Assembly: GCA_049596455.1 (NCBI GenBank)
Contig: JBMYLP010000003.1
Location: forward strand, 127,973 to 191,972
Direction: 5' to 3'
DNA: 64,000 bases
Origin: UBA7446 sp049596455
GTDB lineage: Bacteria > Bacteroidota > Bacteroidia > Flavobacteriales > Flavobacteriaceae
Shown here: positions 1 to 9,643 of the stretch, piece by piece
Position numbering within the stretch: the first letter of the stretch is position 1
Layout: each line of letters starts with the position of its first letter
Notes under the pieces: model-generated
The model's input: the letters and a program-made list of their open reading frames with translations, nothing else
Database searches by the model: none
Told to the model about the DNA's origin: nothing
Program-made: the position numbers and the translations under genes

Positions 1-2775
1 TTTTCTTCTATCGGCTTTGAAACATTAGAACTTACCGTTGCTGGTGCAACGCTCAATGCTACACTATCCGAGTCTGCTTCCGAGTTAGACGAAGTAGTTG
101 TAATTGGGTATGGTACCACAACCGTTAAAGATGCTACGGGTTCAGTGGCAAGTATTACAACTGAGGACTTTAACCAAGGCGCCATTGTTTCGTCCGACCA
201 GTTATTGACTGGTAAGGTAGCGGGTGTAGTGATTACCAATAGTGGTGGTGCGCCAGATGCGGCACCTAACATTAGAATTCGTGGTGGAGCGTCGTTATCA
301 GCTGAAAACAGCCCTTTGATTGTTATTGATGGAGTACCGCTAGATGTAGTAACACCAGCTGGTGTGGGGAATCCATTATCGCTAATCAATCCAAATGATA
401 TTGCCAGTTTTTCTATCCTAAAAGATGCTTCGGCTACTGCAATTTATGGTTCACGCGCTTCCAACGGGGTAATACTAATAACAACCAAAAAAGGAACATT
501 GGGTGAAACCAAATACAACCTCAGCATGTCTGCATCTATGAGTGAAGTTAGCGATAAACTCGAGTTGATGGACGGTCCTACTTTTGAGCGTTTTATCAAC
601 GAATATCATCCAACATATGCAAATCTTTTGGGTGTTAATGGAGTGATGTACAATACGGACTGGCAAGATGCTGTTTTCCGCACATCCTACAGTTCGATTG
701 TGAACTTTTCAGTGGCGGCTAGTGTAGAAGAAAAAACACCATATAGGTTTTCTTTAGGGCATACCAATACAGAAGGGTTGGTTAAAACCAATGACTACGA
801 AAGATTGAGTACTACCTTTAGAATAAACCCTTCGTTTTTTGATGAAAATTTGAAAGTTGACTTTAACGCCAAAGCATTTTATGTAAATAAAAACGCTATC
901 GATGAGGGTGGTGCTTTAGGGAATATTGTTAGCATGGATCCCACCAAACCTATTTATGACGAGAATAGTGCATTTGGTGGATATTATCAAGGTACACGAC
1001 AAGATGGTGGACAAACCGTTTTAGACGGTACATGGAACCCTGTTGCTATGCTTATGCAACGCCAACGCCCTGAAAAACTACTACGTATTTTGACCAATAT
1101 GGAATTAGATTATTCCCTTCCGTTTGTTGACGGATTACGTGCTGTGGTAAACGTTGGGTTAGAAAAATCGGATGCAGATATTCGTGAAGCCTTTAGCCAA
1201 AATGCTATTGCAACTTATAAAGTAGAACGCTTTAATCCAGGTGAAAATTACCGAGAAGAGCAAAGCATCACAAATAAAACTCTTGAAGGATATTTGGCAT
1301 ATGCCAAAGACTTTGATGGACTGTTGCAGTCGCTAGATGCTCAGATAGGATATTCGTACCAAAACTTTCAGAATGAGGGAACCAAAGAATTGTATCAGTA
1401 TAACGAAACTTCAGGTGCGAGAGAGGTGTTAGTTAATGACAATAATCCTACCAATCGCTATTACTCTGATTTAAATTTGCAATCGTTTTTTGGGCGTACA
1501 AATCTAAATTTTGCTGGTAAGTATTTGGTAACACTATCTGTTCGTGCTGATGCATCTTCATTATTTGCTGAAGATAATCGTTGGGGTATTTTCCCTGCAG
1601 CTGCTGTAGCTTGGCGATTGAGCGACGAAACCTTTATTGAAGACCTCAATGTTTTTGATAATCTTAAACTACGTGCTGGTTGGGGAGAAACGGGACAATC
1701 CAATATATCTGGCGCTGTAGGGTATTATCCTTCTTATCCATTTTTCAAAGTTGGTTCTGCTACAAGTAAATACCTTCCGGGTGAGAACTTATACAACGCA
1801 CTTATGTTTAATCCAAACTTAACTTGGGAAAAAACAACAACGCTGAATGCTGGAATTGATTTTGGAGTATTCAACGGCGTACTCTCTGGATCGGTTGATG
1901 TGTTTAAGCGCGATACCAATGACTTGCTCGCTAATGCCCCTGTACCACCTGGCCAAGCTCCTGCAAGTAGTTTCATTGATAATATCGGAAGCACAGAAAG
2001 TGAAGGTTTTGAAGTAAGCATAGATGTTCTAGCAATAGACACTCAGAACAGCAGTTTAAATGTGTTTGCGAATGGAGCGTATGCAAAAACAACCATAACA
2101 GATCTTAATGGCATCAAACAAGTTGGTGCAGGTGGAGGGCTCCCTATTGGAACGGGAACCTTCTTATTACGCCATGCGTTAAATCAACAAGCGGGAGCCG
2201 CTTGGGTGTTCCGTCAAATGTATAACGAAGCAGGAGAGCCTGTTTACAATGCATTTGCAGACCTTAATCAAGATGGTGTGATTACAAATGACGATCGTTA
2301 TTTACGTGCCATGCGCCCAAATTATACCTTTGGGTTTGGCTTTAACTTTAACTACAAGCAGTTATCCTTAAGCTCAAGCTTTAGAGGGCAATACGGTGGT
2401 CAAGTGTATAACGCTAGAAGATTAACCTCAGGGTTTACAGAGCGTCCAGTGCCTGTTAATACGCAAGCGCTTAGTAATGTATTAAACTTTTACAACGGTG
2501 CTGCAAATCCAATCATTTATGATCAGAAAGGGAATGTTGCTTTTTCTGATTATTTCTTAGAGGATGCGAGTTTTATTCGCTGTGAGAACATAACGCTAGG
2601 TTATGCGTTTGAACCGTTGAACAACGGTACGCAAATCCAAGCTTCGTTTACGGTAAACAACGCATTCCTTATTACCAAATATTCGGGTCAAGATCCTGAA
2701 AATTTTGGAGGTATAGACAATAACTTCTATCCGCGACCACGTGTGTTTACATTAGGACTAAACTTTGACTTTTAA
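1..2775 (+). CDS. SusC/RagA-type TonB-dependent outer-membrane receptor (5' end cut by window)
   Basis: The frame is open from base 1, so the gene starts left of the window; 924 residues are visible. The first ~25 are the end of a carboxypeptidase-regulatory-like domain. Then comes the SusC hallmark LDEVVVIGYGTT, a plug domain (IRIRGGASLS, LIVIDGVPLD, SILKDASATAIYGSRASNG) and a long beta-barrel ending in an aromatic strand (TLGLNFDF). SusC proteins form the TonB/ExbBD-powered pore that imports oligosaccharides captured by the SusD lid. Five bases separate it from SusD, followed by SusE and a GH13 amylase, so the substrate is probably a starch- or glycogen-derived maltooligosaccharide. Family certain; substrate inferred from neighbours. 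Confidence 0.96.
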   Translation, partial: FSSIGFETLELTVAGATLNATLSESASELDEVVVIGYGTTTVKDATGSVASITTEDFNQGAIVSSDQLLTGKVAGVVITNSGGAPDAAPNIRIRGGASLSAENSPLIVIDGVPLDVVTPAGVGNPLSLINPNDIASFSILKDASATAIYGSRASNGVILITTKKGTLGETKYNLSMSASMSEVSDKLELMDGPTFERFINEYHPTYANLLGVNGVMYNTDWQDAVFRTSYSSIVNFSVAASVEEKTPYRFSLGHTNTEGLVKTNDYERLSTTFRINPSFFDENLKVDFNAKAFYVNKNAIDEGGALGNIVSMDPTKPIYDENSAFGGYYQGTRQDGGQTVLDGTWNPVAMLMQRQRPEKLLRILTNMELDYSLPFVDGLRAVVNVGLEKSDADIREAFSQNAIATYKVERFNPGENYREEQSITNKTLEGYLAYAKDFDGLLQSLDAQIGYSYQNFQNEGTKELYQYNETSGAREVLVNDNNPTNRYYSDLNLQSFFGRTNLNFAGKYLVTLSVRADASSLFAEDNRWGIFPAAAVAWRLSDETFIEDLNVFDNLKLRAGWGETGQSNISGAVGYYPSYPFFKVGSATSKYLPGENLYNALMFNPNLTWEKTTTLNAGIDFGVFNGVLSGSVDVFKRDTNDLLANAPVPPGQAPASSFIDNIGSTESEGFEVSIDVLAIDTQNSSLNVFANGAYAKTTITDLNGIKQVGAGGGLPIGTGTFLLRHALNQQAGAAWVFRQMYNEAGEPVYNAFADLNQDGVITNDDRYLRAMRPNYTFGFGFNFNYKQLSLSSSFRGQYGGQVYNARRLTSGFTERPVPVNTQALSNVLNFYNGAANPIIYDQKGNVAFSDYFLEDASFIRCENITLGYAFEPLNNGTQIQASFTVNNAFLITKYSGQDPENFGGIDNNFYPRPRVFTLGLNFDF

Positions 2776-2780
2776 TCAAG

Positions 2781-4331
2781 ATGAACATGAAAAAAATACT
2801 TTTAATCTTTTTTGTAGCAACATTAGCGGTTAGCTGTGTTGATGACTTAAACACCAAGCCAGAAATTGACTTGACCCTTGAGGAATTGCTCAAGCAAGAC
2901 CCCAATGCGGTTAGCGGAATTTTATCTCGCTTATACGGTTCTTTTGCCCTTTCGGGTGCCGACGGTCCAGGTTCTTCTGATATTGATGATGATGCAGGGG
3001 AGTCTCCGTTTTTACGAGGGATTGTAAACCTGCAAGACTTTACCGCAGACGGGCTTAAAAACCGTTGGGGCGATGATGGACTAGACCAATTAACAACCAC
3101 TTCAAAATGGGATGAAAACAATAAGTTTTTCCGTTATATGTATAACCGAATTTATTATACCATTCCGCAAGCGAACAACCTTATTAATGTGTTGGGCGGT
3201 GTTGACGTGGCTAACAAATCGCAAATAGAAGGTGAAGTGCGTTTTTTACGTGCACTTGCATACTATTATTTGATTGATTGTTTTGGAAAAGGCGTTTTGG
3301 CTACCGAAGAAAACTTTGGTCAGTCTGCACCGCTACCCGAAGTATCACGTACCGAGCTTTACAATTATGTGGAAACTGAGCTGCTTGCTGTGGAAGGGCT
3401 TTTGCCTGATTCAAACTCATACGGAAGAGCCGATAAAGCTGCTGCGCAGTTTTTGTTAGCACGTTTGTATTTGAATGCTGAAGTATATACGGGCACGGCA
3501 CAATTTGCCAATGCATTGAGCTATGCCGAAAAAGTGATTAAAGAAAGCGGACATTCGCTTGCTCCAGAATTTTTGCAAAACTTCTCAGGAGACAATCACA
3601 CTTCGCCAGAAATAATCTTTCCATTAATTGCTGATTCAGATGTAAGTCAAAGCTATGGAAACACCACTTACATTGTAAACGGAAGTCTTTCGGGTGAAAC
3701 CATGACGCTTTCTGATTATGGTGCAACAGATGGCTGGGGAGGACACCGTGCCTCTAAAGGCTGGTATGGACTATTTGCTGCTGATGCAGCAGGATTAGCT
3801 GCTTCATCTGATAAACGTGCACATCTGTTTTGGACAGGAGGGCATAGCTATGAGATGGATGATTACAAAGAATGGAATAACGGATATCCTTCCATAAAAT
3901 TTAGAAATAGTGCGTTTAGTAACCCATCTGGAACAAATACCAGTTTCTCAAGTACAGATTTTCCACTATTTCGCTTAGCAGATGCGTACCTCATGTATGC
4001 AGAGGCGCAGCTTAACGGAGGTGGTGGATCTGCAGCCACAGCATTACAATACGTAAATGATGTGCGTACACGTGCTGGGGCTACTGCAATATCTGCTAGT
4101 GAACTTACAGCAGACTTCATTTTGGATGAGCGCGCACGCGAGCTAAACTTTGAAGGCGTACGTCGTTCTGACCTTATTCGAAATGGAAAATTTACGGGTG
4201 CAAGCTACACCTGGCCCTGGAAAGGAAACAATATTAGTGGAGCATCTATTTCAGATGACTATAAATTGTTCCCCATCCCGCAACGCTCTTTAGAAGCAAA
4301 CCCTAACCTAACTCAAAATCCTGGATACTAA
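2781..4331 (+). CDS. SusD/RagB family surface glycan-binding lipoprotein
   Basis: 516 residues. A lipoprotein signal is clear (hydrophobic stretch ending LAVSC, Cys19; Asp at +2). The SusD fold shows in the helical repeats RFLRALAYYYLIDCFGKG and AAAQFLLARLYLNAEVY, and in the C-terminal signature FRLADAYLMYAEAQL, DERARELNFEGVRRSDLIR and LFPIPQRSLEANPNLTQNPGY. It caps the SusC pore on the cell surface and binds the glycan. It follows susC by 5 bases and precedes susE by 12, so all three are one transcript. A second ATG lies 6 bases downstream (2787) and would serve equally as start. Confidence 0.96.
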   Translation: MNMKKILLIFFVATLAVSCVDDLNTKPEIDLTLEELLKQDPNAVSGILSRLYGSFALSGADGPGSSDIDDDAGESPFLRGIVNLQDFTADGLKNRWGDDGLDQLTTTSKWDENNKFFRYMYNRIYYTIPQANNLINVLGGVDVANKSQIEGEVRFLRALAYYYLIDCFGKGVLATEENFGQSAPLPEVSRTELYNYVETELLAVEGLLPDSNSYGRADKAAAQFLLARLYLNAEVYTGTAQFANALSYAEKVIKESGHSLAPEFLQNFSGDNHTSPEIIFPLIADSDVSQSYGNTTYIVNGSLSGETMTLSDYGATDGWGGHRASKGWYGLFAADAAGLAASSDKRAHLFWTGGHSYEMDDYKEWNNGYPSIKFRNSAFSNPSGTNTSFSSTDFPLFRLADAYLMYAEAQLNGGGGSAATALQYVNDVRTRAGATAISASELTADFILDERARELNFEGVRRSDLIRNGKFTGASYTWPWKGNNISGASISDDYKLFPIPQRSLEANPNLTQNPGY

Positions 4332-4343
4332 AACTTTAAAAAA

Positions 4344-5498
4344 ATGAAAACTAAATTTAAAAACCTTATAACAAGAATCATATTCCCAGTTGCTATACTA
4401 TTTGTGGCTGTTGGATGTGAAAATGAAGACGATGGACCATTATTTACGGTTCAAGAACCAAGTGAAACAGTTGGTTTTGTTAATGACTTTTTGGGTAACT
4501 ATTTAATATCTCCAGAAACTAAAGACAACATTGCTGAACGTTTGCTTTGGAATACCCCTTCTTTTGGTGGTGTCACTGCTGTAGACTTTAAAATTGAAGG
4601 ATCAAACACCAATCAATTTGACAGTACAGACGCTGGATATTTTACTGCTAGCACAAACTCAACAAACTATGCTGTTACTGTGCAATCTCTACTAAATATT
4701 GCTACTGCATTAGATTTAAGTGGTGATCCTGATTCTGGCAAAGATGCCTCGGGTACTGCTTATTTGCGGATTACAGCTAGCGTTGGCGACCCGACAAATT
4801 CAAATGGATTTAGTACGGTTTCTGAAGTGAAAGAAATTACCATTACAATGGTTGAAGTGGTTAGCCAAGAAGAGCCTGCCCCTACACTTGCCGTTGCTGG
4901 AGGGTATCAAGGATGGTCTCCAAAAGACGCACCGCTACTTGCTGCCAGTGGACCAAATAAAACAGACTTTGAAGGCTTTGTTTACATGGCTGCTGGAGAA
5001 TTTAAATTTGTAGCTTTTGATGAAGCTAAGGGTTACCATGACTGGAGTGCCGACGACTGGGGCAAAAGCAAAACAGGTGGTGATGGTGTATTAGACAAAG
5101 AAAATGATTCTGAAAATGTTTCTGTCGCCGTAGAAGGGCTTTACTATATTCAGGTGGATACAGGTGCAAAAACCTATGCAGTCACAAAAACTGATTTCAG
5201 AATTATTGGGGATGCAACTCCAACAGGTTGGGGTGCTGATACACCTTTAGTGTATAACAGCACGGCAAAAACATTGAGTATTGACATCAACCTTACTAAA
5301 GGGAATAAGTACAAGATTCGTTCTACTGATGATTGGTCTTGTCAGTTCCCACGACAATTTGGTCCAGACACAGACGGGGACGGATACCTAGACACTAAAG
5401 ATGGTGATTGGACTCACGAAGGAGATACAGGCACATATCGTGTTACTTTAGATGTGTTTACTGCTAGAAAATATGCAATAACCGTAACTAAATTGTAA
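4344..5498 (+). CDS. SusE-type surface glycan-binding lipoprotein
   Basis: 384 residues with a lipoprotein signal (LFVAVGC, Cys25). The N-terminal part (about 30-170) looks like the SusE immunoglobulin-like domain; two later repeats (about 178-285 and 286-384) each start with a strand motif (AVAGGYQGWSPKDAPLL; RIIGDATPTGWGADTPLV) typical of the starch-binding modules of SusE/SusF. Aromatic residues (W, Y) are frequent, as expected of a sugar-binding face. Position after SusC/SusD and before the amylase supports starch/maltodextrin binding at the surface. It is the last gene before an apparent intrinsic terminator. Confidence 0.9.
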   Translation: MKTKFKNLITRIIFPVAILFVAVGCENEDDGPLFTVQEPSETVGFVNDFLGNYLISPETKDNIAERLLWNTPSFGGVTAVDFKIEGSNTNQFDSTDAGYFTASTNSTNYAVTVQSLLNIATALDLSGDPDSGKDASGTAYLRITASVGDPTNSNGFSTVSEVKEITITMVEVVSQEEPAPTLAVAGGYQGWSPKDAPLLAASGPNKTDFEGFVYMAAGEFKFVAFDEAKGYHDWSADDWGKSKTGGDGVLDKENDSENVSVAVEGLYYIQVDTGAKTYAVTKTDFRIIGDATPTGWGADTPLVYNSTAKTLSIDINLTKGNKYKIRSTDDWSCQFPRQFGPDTDGDGYLDTKDGDWTHEGDTGTYRVTLDVFTARKYAITVTKL

Positions 5499-5520
5499 TA
5501 ACTTAAAACTAAAATATGCA

Positions 5521-5567
5521 AAACTCCTAGGTCGTTAAACCACTAATGGTCTGGGAGTTTTTTTCTT
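5521..5567 (+). terminator. Intrinsic terminator or attenuator abutting the amylase start codon
   Basis: A 10-bp stem with one G-U pair (aaactcctag at 5521-5530 against ctgggagttt at 5551-5560) encloses a 20-base loop that holds a smaller 4-bp stem (acca/tggt). A T-rich run follows to 5567 and the amylase ATG begins at 5569. It should reduce read-through from susCDE into the amylase gene. Because the run touches the start codon, an RNA that reads through would carry this fold beside its start site. Confidence 0.8.
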
Positions 5568-5568
5568 T

Positions 5569-8439
5569 ATGAAACCAAATTTTACACTTCTTGTTTTGTT
5601 ATTTTTTGTCGTTTTTTCCAACGCACAAGAGCAAACCGCAACCTTAACTATTTCGCCTGAAAAGTTTAATGAGGATGAAAGCATTACATTAACTTTTAGC
5701 GGTATAGATGCCTCGGCATGGGGCGTAACTGATCTATACCTTTGGTCATGGTATTTCAAAAATGGAAGCGTCACTGCAGAAAGCGATGCTCCAAATAATG
5801 GTACTTGGGAAAGTTCATCCGAAGTGCAAAAACTAACCAACAATGGTGACGGTACCTATTCGTTCACTATGGTTCCCACCAACTTTTATGGAGATACAAA
5901 TATTACACGGGCAGGTGTTTTAGTTAAAGCTAAAGATGGAACAGGAAATAAAAAAACTAGCGATGTCCTCTTTGATGTTGGAAAAGTTGCTATCGGTGTT
6001 TTGTCCCACACTAATTTTCCATTAGTAGTACAACCAAATACCAATACTGAAATCAGTGTAGAACTAAAATCTAGCGGATCTCCAATCCCTGCAAGTTTTG
6101 TAGCGTATTACAACAACATTCAAATTTCGAGCGGTATGGGGTTTACTACCTTTTCTTTCGATTTAAACGTAACTCAAAACGGCACGCTTAAAATTATTGG
6201 AACCGATGATGTATGGTCTGAAAAAACAAACGAAAGTGCCGAAATAGAAATTGCTGTTGAGGTAGCCCCAACCGTAACTGAAGAGGCTATTCCAACAGGC
6301 TTACAAGAGGGTATCAATTACCATACCGACACTTCAAAAGCAACTTTGGTGCTTAATGCGCCCCACAAAGACTATGTGTATGTGGCAGGTAGTTTTAATA
6401 ACTATACCACAAGCAGCGCATACCTAATGAAAAAAGATTCAAATTCAGATTTGTTTTGGTTGGAGCTAACTGGGCTTACTTCTGGTGAAATATACCATTA
6501 CCAATATTGGGTTTATGACACTGATCCTGTAACCAACAGTCCTGCCATTGTCAAAACCGCAGATCCCTACTCTACTTTGGTGTTGTCTCCATTTGATGAC
6601 CCATATATTCCAGCTGGTTCCTATCCAAATCTTCCCGCCTATCCTACCGGACAAGAGCGAGAAGTGACCGTTTTACAAACAGGTCAGACCGCATATAACT
6701 GGCAAGTGTCTAATTTTCAAAAACCCGCCAAAGAGGATTTAGTAATTTACGAGGTGTTGATACGTGATTTTGATGCCAATAGGTCTTTTCAAGACCTGAT
6801 CGATCAAGTGTCTTATTTTAAAAACTTAAACATCAATGCCATTCAGTTGATGCCTATAATGGAGTTTGAAGGCAACGAAAGTTGGGGCTACAATACCGCC
6901 TTTCATATGGCGATGGATAAATTTTACGGTACACCCGAAAAGTTTAAAGAACTCGTTGATACCTTTCACCAAAATGGTATTGCCGTAATTTTAGATTTGG
7001 CTATTAATCATGCCTATGGACGTGCACCCAGTGTACGCATGTGGATGGACGACCCAGACGGGAACGGCTGGGGGGACCCCTCTAGTGAAAACCCCTATTT
7101 TAACGAAGAGCCCAAACATAGCTACAATGTAGGGAGTGATTTTAATCATCAATCTACGATGACAAAAAACTTTACCAAGCGAGTAATTAAACACTGGATT
7201 GAAGAATATAAGATTGATGGATTCCGTTGGGATTTAACCAAAGGATTTACGCAAAACTGCTCGGGCAGCGACGAGGGTTGTACAGGAGACTATCAACCTG
7301 ACAGAGTTGCTGTATTAAAAGAATACGCCGATTATTCCTGGTCTTTAGACGCTAATCATTATGTGATTTTTGAGCATTTGGGTGGGGATACTGAAGAAAA
7401 AGAATGGGCAGACTACCGTTTGAATGAAGGAAAAGGCATTATGCTTTGGGGTAAAATGACAGAACCCTACAACCAACTCAGTATGGGGTACAGCACTAAT
7501 CCTACCCCTGATATCAGTAGAATGCGATCTGAAAGCCGCGGCTTTAACGGAAAACGCTTAGTAGGTTATGCAGAAAGCCACGATGAAGAACGACTGATGT
7601 ATAAAAATCTTCAGTTTGGTAATACAACACAAACTAGCCATAATGTTAAAAACCTAAATGTTGCGCTTAGCCGAATGTCGGCGATTGGTGCTGTGAGTTT
7701 ACTTGTGCCAGGACCTAAAATGATTTGGCACTTTGGTGATTTAGGTATGGACCTGTCACTTGATACGTGTACTGACGGTACGGTGAATGGTTGCCGCTTG
7801 GATACCAAGCCTCAACCGCAATGGACAAACAATTGGCTAGCCAACACACAACGTAAAAAAATCTACGATGATTGGAGCCGAATGAACGACCTAAAACAGA
7901 GTAATGAAGTGTTTAGAGGGAGTTCTAGTATTAGTCCCTTAAGCACTAACAATCTTGTGCAACGCATTTATGTTTGGAATGAAACGCTTAGCGGACTTAA
8001 AAATGTGGTTATCCTTGCCAACTTTGATGTTACCACCCAAAACGTAACTTCCAATTTTCCATTTACAGGCACTTGGTATAATTTGATGGATGATAGCACC
8101 TTAAGCGTAAGTTCAACAGCGCAGGTGGTTACATTAGCCCCAGGAGAATTTAAAATTTTTGGTAACCAACAAGCTACCCTAAGTAACCACAATCCAAAAC
8201 TGTTGCACTTAGGCTTACGCCAAAATCCAGTAAAAGAACGTATTGAAATTGACCTTCCCACCGAAGACACTTACAGTTATAAATTATACAATGCCTTGGG
8301 ACAAGAAGTATCCAATGGAAAACATAAAGACGGAAAGGTGCTAACCATTTCAGCACCAGCTCAAAAAGGTATTTATTTTGTCGTACTTAAAAACAGTGCA
8401 ACCCATCAATTTGGACTGTGTAAAGTGCTGGTTGAATAA
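5569..8439 (+). CDS. Secreted GH13 alpha-amylase family enzyme with CBM48-like module and T9SS sorting domain
   Basis: 956 residues: signal peptide (ends SNAQ), N-terminal beta-sandwich regions to ~240, a CBM48/early-set module at ~255-340 (YVYVAGSFNNY, GEIYHYQYWVYD), GH13 barrel at ~385-800, and a C-terminal T9SS sorting domain (~875-956; YKLYNALGQEVSNG ... KGIYFVVLKN). GH13 conserved regions are complete: DLAINHAYG (Asp476, His481), GFRWDLTKG (nucleophile Asp555), VIFEHLGG (acid/base Glu602), ESHDE (Asp672). It should hydrolyse alpha-1,4-glucans outside the cell or on its surface and feed the SusCD importer. The domain order resembles glycogen-debranching or neopullulanase relatives, so exact specificity (amylase, pullulanase) is open. 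Confidence 0.94.
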   Translation: MKPNFTLLVLLFFVVFSNAQEQTATLTISPEKFNEDESITLTFSGIDASAWGVTDLYLWSWYFKNGSVTAESDAPNNGTWESSSEVQKLTNNGDGTYSFTMVPTNFYGDTNITRAGVLVKAKDGTGNKKTSDVLFDVGKVAIGVLSHTNFPLVVQPNTNTEISVELKSSGSPIPASFVAYYNNIQISSGMGFTTFSFDLNVTQNGTLKIIGTDDVWSEKTNESAEIEIAVEVAPTVTEEAIPTGLQEGINYHTDTSKATLVLNAPHKDYVYVAGSFNNYTTSSAYLMKKDSNSDLFWLELTGLTSGEIYHYQYWVYDTDPVTNSPAIVKTADPYSTLVLSPFDDPYIPAGSYPNLPAYPTGQEREVTVLQTGQTAYNWQVSNFQKPAKEDLVIYEVLIRDFDANRSFQDLIDQVSYFKNLNINAIQLMPIMEFEGNESWGYNTAFHMAMDKFYGTPEKFKELVDTFHQNGIAVILDLAINHAYGRAPSVRMWMDDPDGNGWGDPSSENPYFNEEPKHSYNVGSDFNHQSTMTKNFTKRVIKHWIEEYKIDGFRWDLTKGFTQNCSGSDEGCTGDYQPDRVAVLKEYADYSWSLDANHYVIFEHLGGDTEEKEWADYRLNEGKGIMLWGKMTEPYNQLSMGYSTNPTPDISRMRSESRGFNGKRLVGYAESHDEERLMYKNLQFGNTTQTSHNVKNLNVALSRMSAIGAVSLLVPGPKMIWHFGDLGMDLSLDTCTDGTVNGCRLDTKPQPQWTNNWLANTQRKKIYDDWSRMNDLKQSNEVFRGSSSISPLSTNNLVQRIYVWNETLSGLKNVVILANFDVTTQNVTSNFPFTGTWYNLMDDSTLSVSSTAQVVTLAPGEFKIFGNQQATLSNHNPKLLHLGLRQNPVKERIEIDLPTEDTYSYKLYNALGQEVSNGKHKDGKVLTISAPAQKGIYFVVLKNSATHQFGLCKVLVE

Positions 8440-8490
8440 TGAATAAAAATATTGTTATGAAAATTTTGTTTAACATTTAAATATTTAATT

Positions 8491-9414
8491 ATGAGAAATT
8501 ATTTACCCTTTTTACTTTTGTTGTGCGTTACGTTTAGCTACGCACAAACAATATCCTTACCGCATAGGCAGGCTAATTACACTGTTGTAACTGATGGAGG
8601 AGGGACATTTGACGAAGGAACCGATCAATTAGGAATATGGGCAAATGGTGGAAATAAGCAAAGTCTTGTTTTCAGAGCGTTTGACACTAATGGAGATGGC
8701 ACTGGGTCCGCAGTGACAATGGATGCTGGCGACAGTTTTAAAATCACCCTAGCTGCTAAGCGTGCTTATGGTGAAATTGGCGTAGCCCTACTAAACAATC
8801 CCTCAGCAACAGCAGCATGGGCTGACCGTAAGAGCAACTACACCGCATATTGCATTTTATCAGGCCCTAATGGAGAGGGTGGTGCGTGGACAAACTGGAA
8901 AGCACATTCTACTGACGGTGGGTCTGAAACGTTTACTCTAGGGGGAAATCAAGATACAGAAACAGACTTTGTCATTACATTTTCGATTACGGCTACTGAT
9001 AAAATTACGATAGATGTTAATGGTGAGAGTAAGGTTTTAACTGTCGCTTCCCCTAATTCTACCCATTTTAGTGTTTGGCTAAACGATGATTGGACAGGAA
9101 ATGCAAACTCAAATGTCTATCTCAAACCCACTACAGAATTAGTACAGGCAACACTTTCGTTAGATGATTTAGCTAGGTTTTCAAATACATTAGATAGCAA
9201 TATCTTTACGGATGAAGTTAAATTTAAAAGCCCATTAAGCGAAAATATAAATTGGGCATTACACGATTTAACAGGTAGAACGTTACAAAATGGTATTGCC
9301 AGAAAGACTGAAAGCACAATTCATTTTAATTCACCGCCAAAAGGTATTTATCTTTTAGAATTACGTAGTGAAAATTCAGAAAACAGAGATGTTTTTAAAT
9401 TAATTAAAAACTAA
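8491..9414 (+). CDS. T9SS-exported protein of unknown function, probably glycan-related
   Basis: 307 residues: signal peptide (MRNYLPFLLLLCVTFSYAQ), a ~210-residue beta-rich globular part (DQLGIWANGGN, SFKITLAAKRAYGEIGVALLNNP, HFSVWLNDDW) and a C-terminal T9SS type-A sorting domain (WALHDLTGRTLQNG ... KGIYLLELRS). It lies 51 bases after the amylase in the same direction and shares its export signal. The globular part looks like a jelly-roll carbohydrate-binding module or lyase-like fold, but I recognise no family and see no catalytic motif. Its stop codon overlaps that of nfu by four bases (CTAA). Confidence 0.85.
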   Translation: MRNYLPFLLLLCVTFSYAQTISLPHRQANYTVVTDGGGTFDEGTDQLGIWANGGNKQSLVFRAFDTNGDGTGSAVTMDAGDSFKITLAAKRAYGEIGVALLNNPSATAAWADRKSNYTAYCILSGPNGEGGAWTNWKAHSTDGGSETFTLGGNQDTETDFVITFSITATDKITIDVNGESKVLTVASPNSTHFSVWLNDDWTGNANSNVYLKPTTELVQATLSLDDLARFSNTLDSNIFTDEVKFKSPLSENINWALHDLTGRTLQNGIARKTESTIHFNSPPKGIYLLELRSENSENRDVFKLIKN

Positions 9415-9641
9415 TCCACATTCACCACTTCCTGAATTTCGGGAGCGTATTTTTTAATGGTGAGCTCTACGCCTTGTTTTAAGGTCATTTGGTTTACGGA
9501 GCATCCCACACAGGCACCTAAAAGTTGCACTTTTACGGTATGGTTTTCTATACCTATAAGTGCAATATCGCCGCCGTCGGATTTTAAAAAAGGTCTAATT
9601 TCATCGAGAGCTTGTTCTATACGTTGATTTAGGTCACTCAT
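9411..9641 (-). CDS. NifU/Nfu-type C-terminal domain iron-sulfur scaffold protein
   Basis: 76 residues from the ATG at 9641; an upstream in-frame start would only extend it into the mrp gene. It is a stand-alone Nfu domain: FLKSDGGDIALIGIENHTV followed by GACVGC (Cys44, Cys47), the CxxC pair that in dimeric Nfu proteins holds a [4Fe-4S] cluster for delivery to apo-proteins. The start is two bases after the mrp stop, so the two form an operon, consistent with a joint role in Fe-S carriage. Confidence 0.93.
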   Translation of the reverse strand: MSDLNQRIEQALDEIRPFLKSDGGDIALIGIENHTVKVQLLGACVGCSVNQMTLKQGVELTIKKYAPEIQEVVNVD

Positions 9642-9643
9642 TG

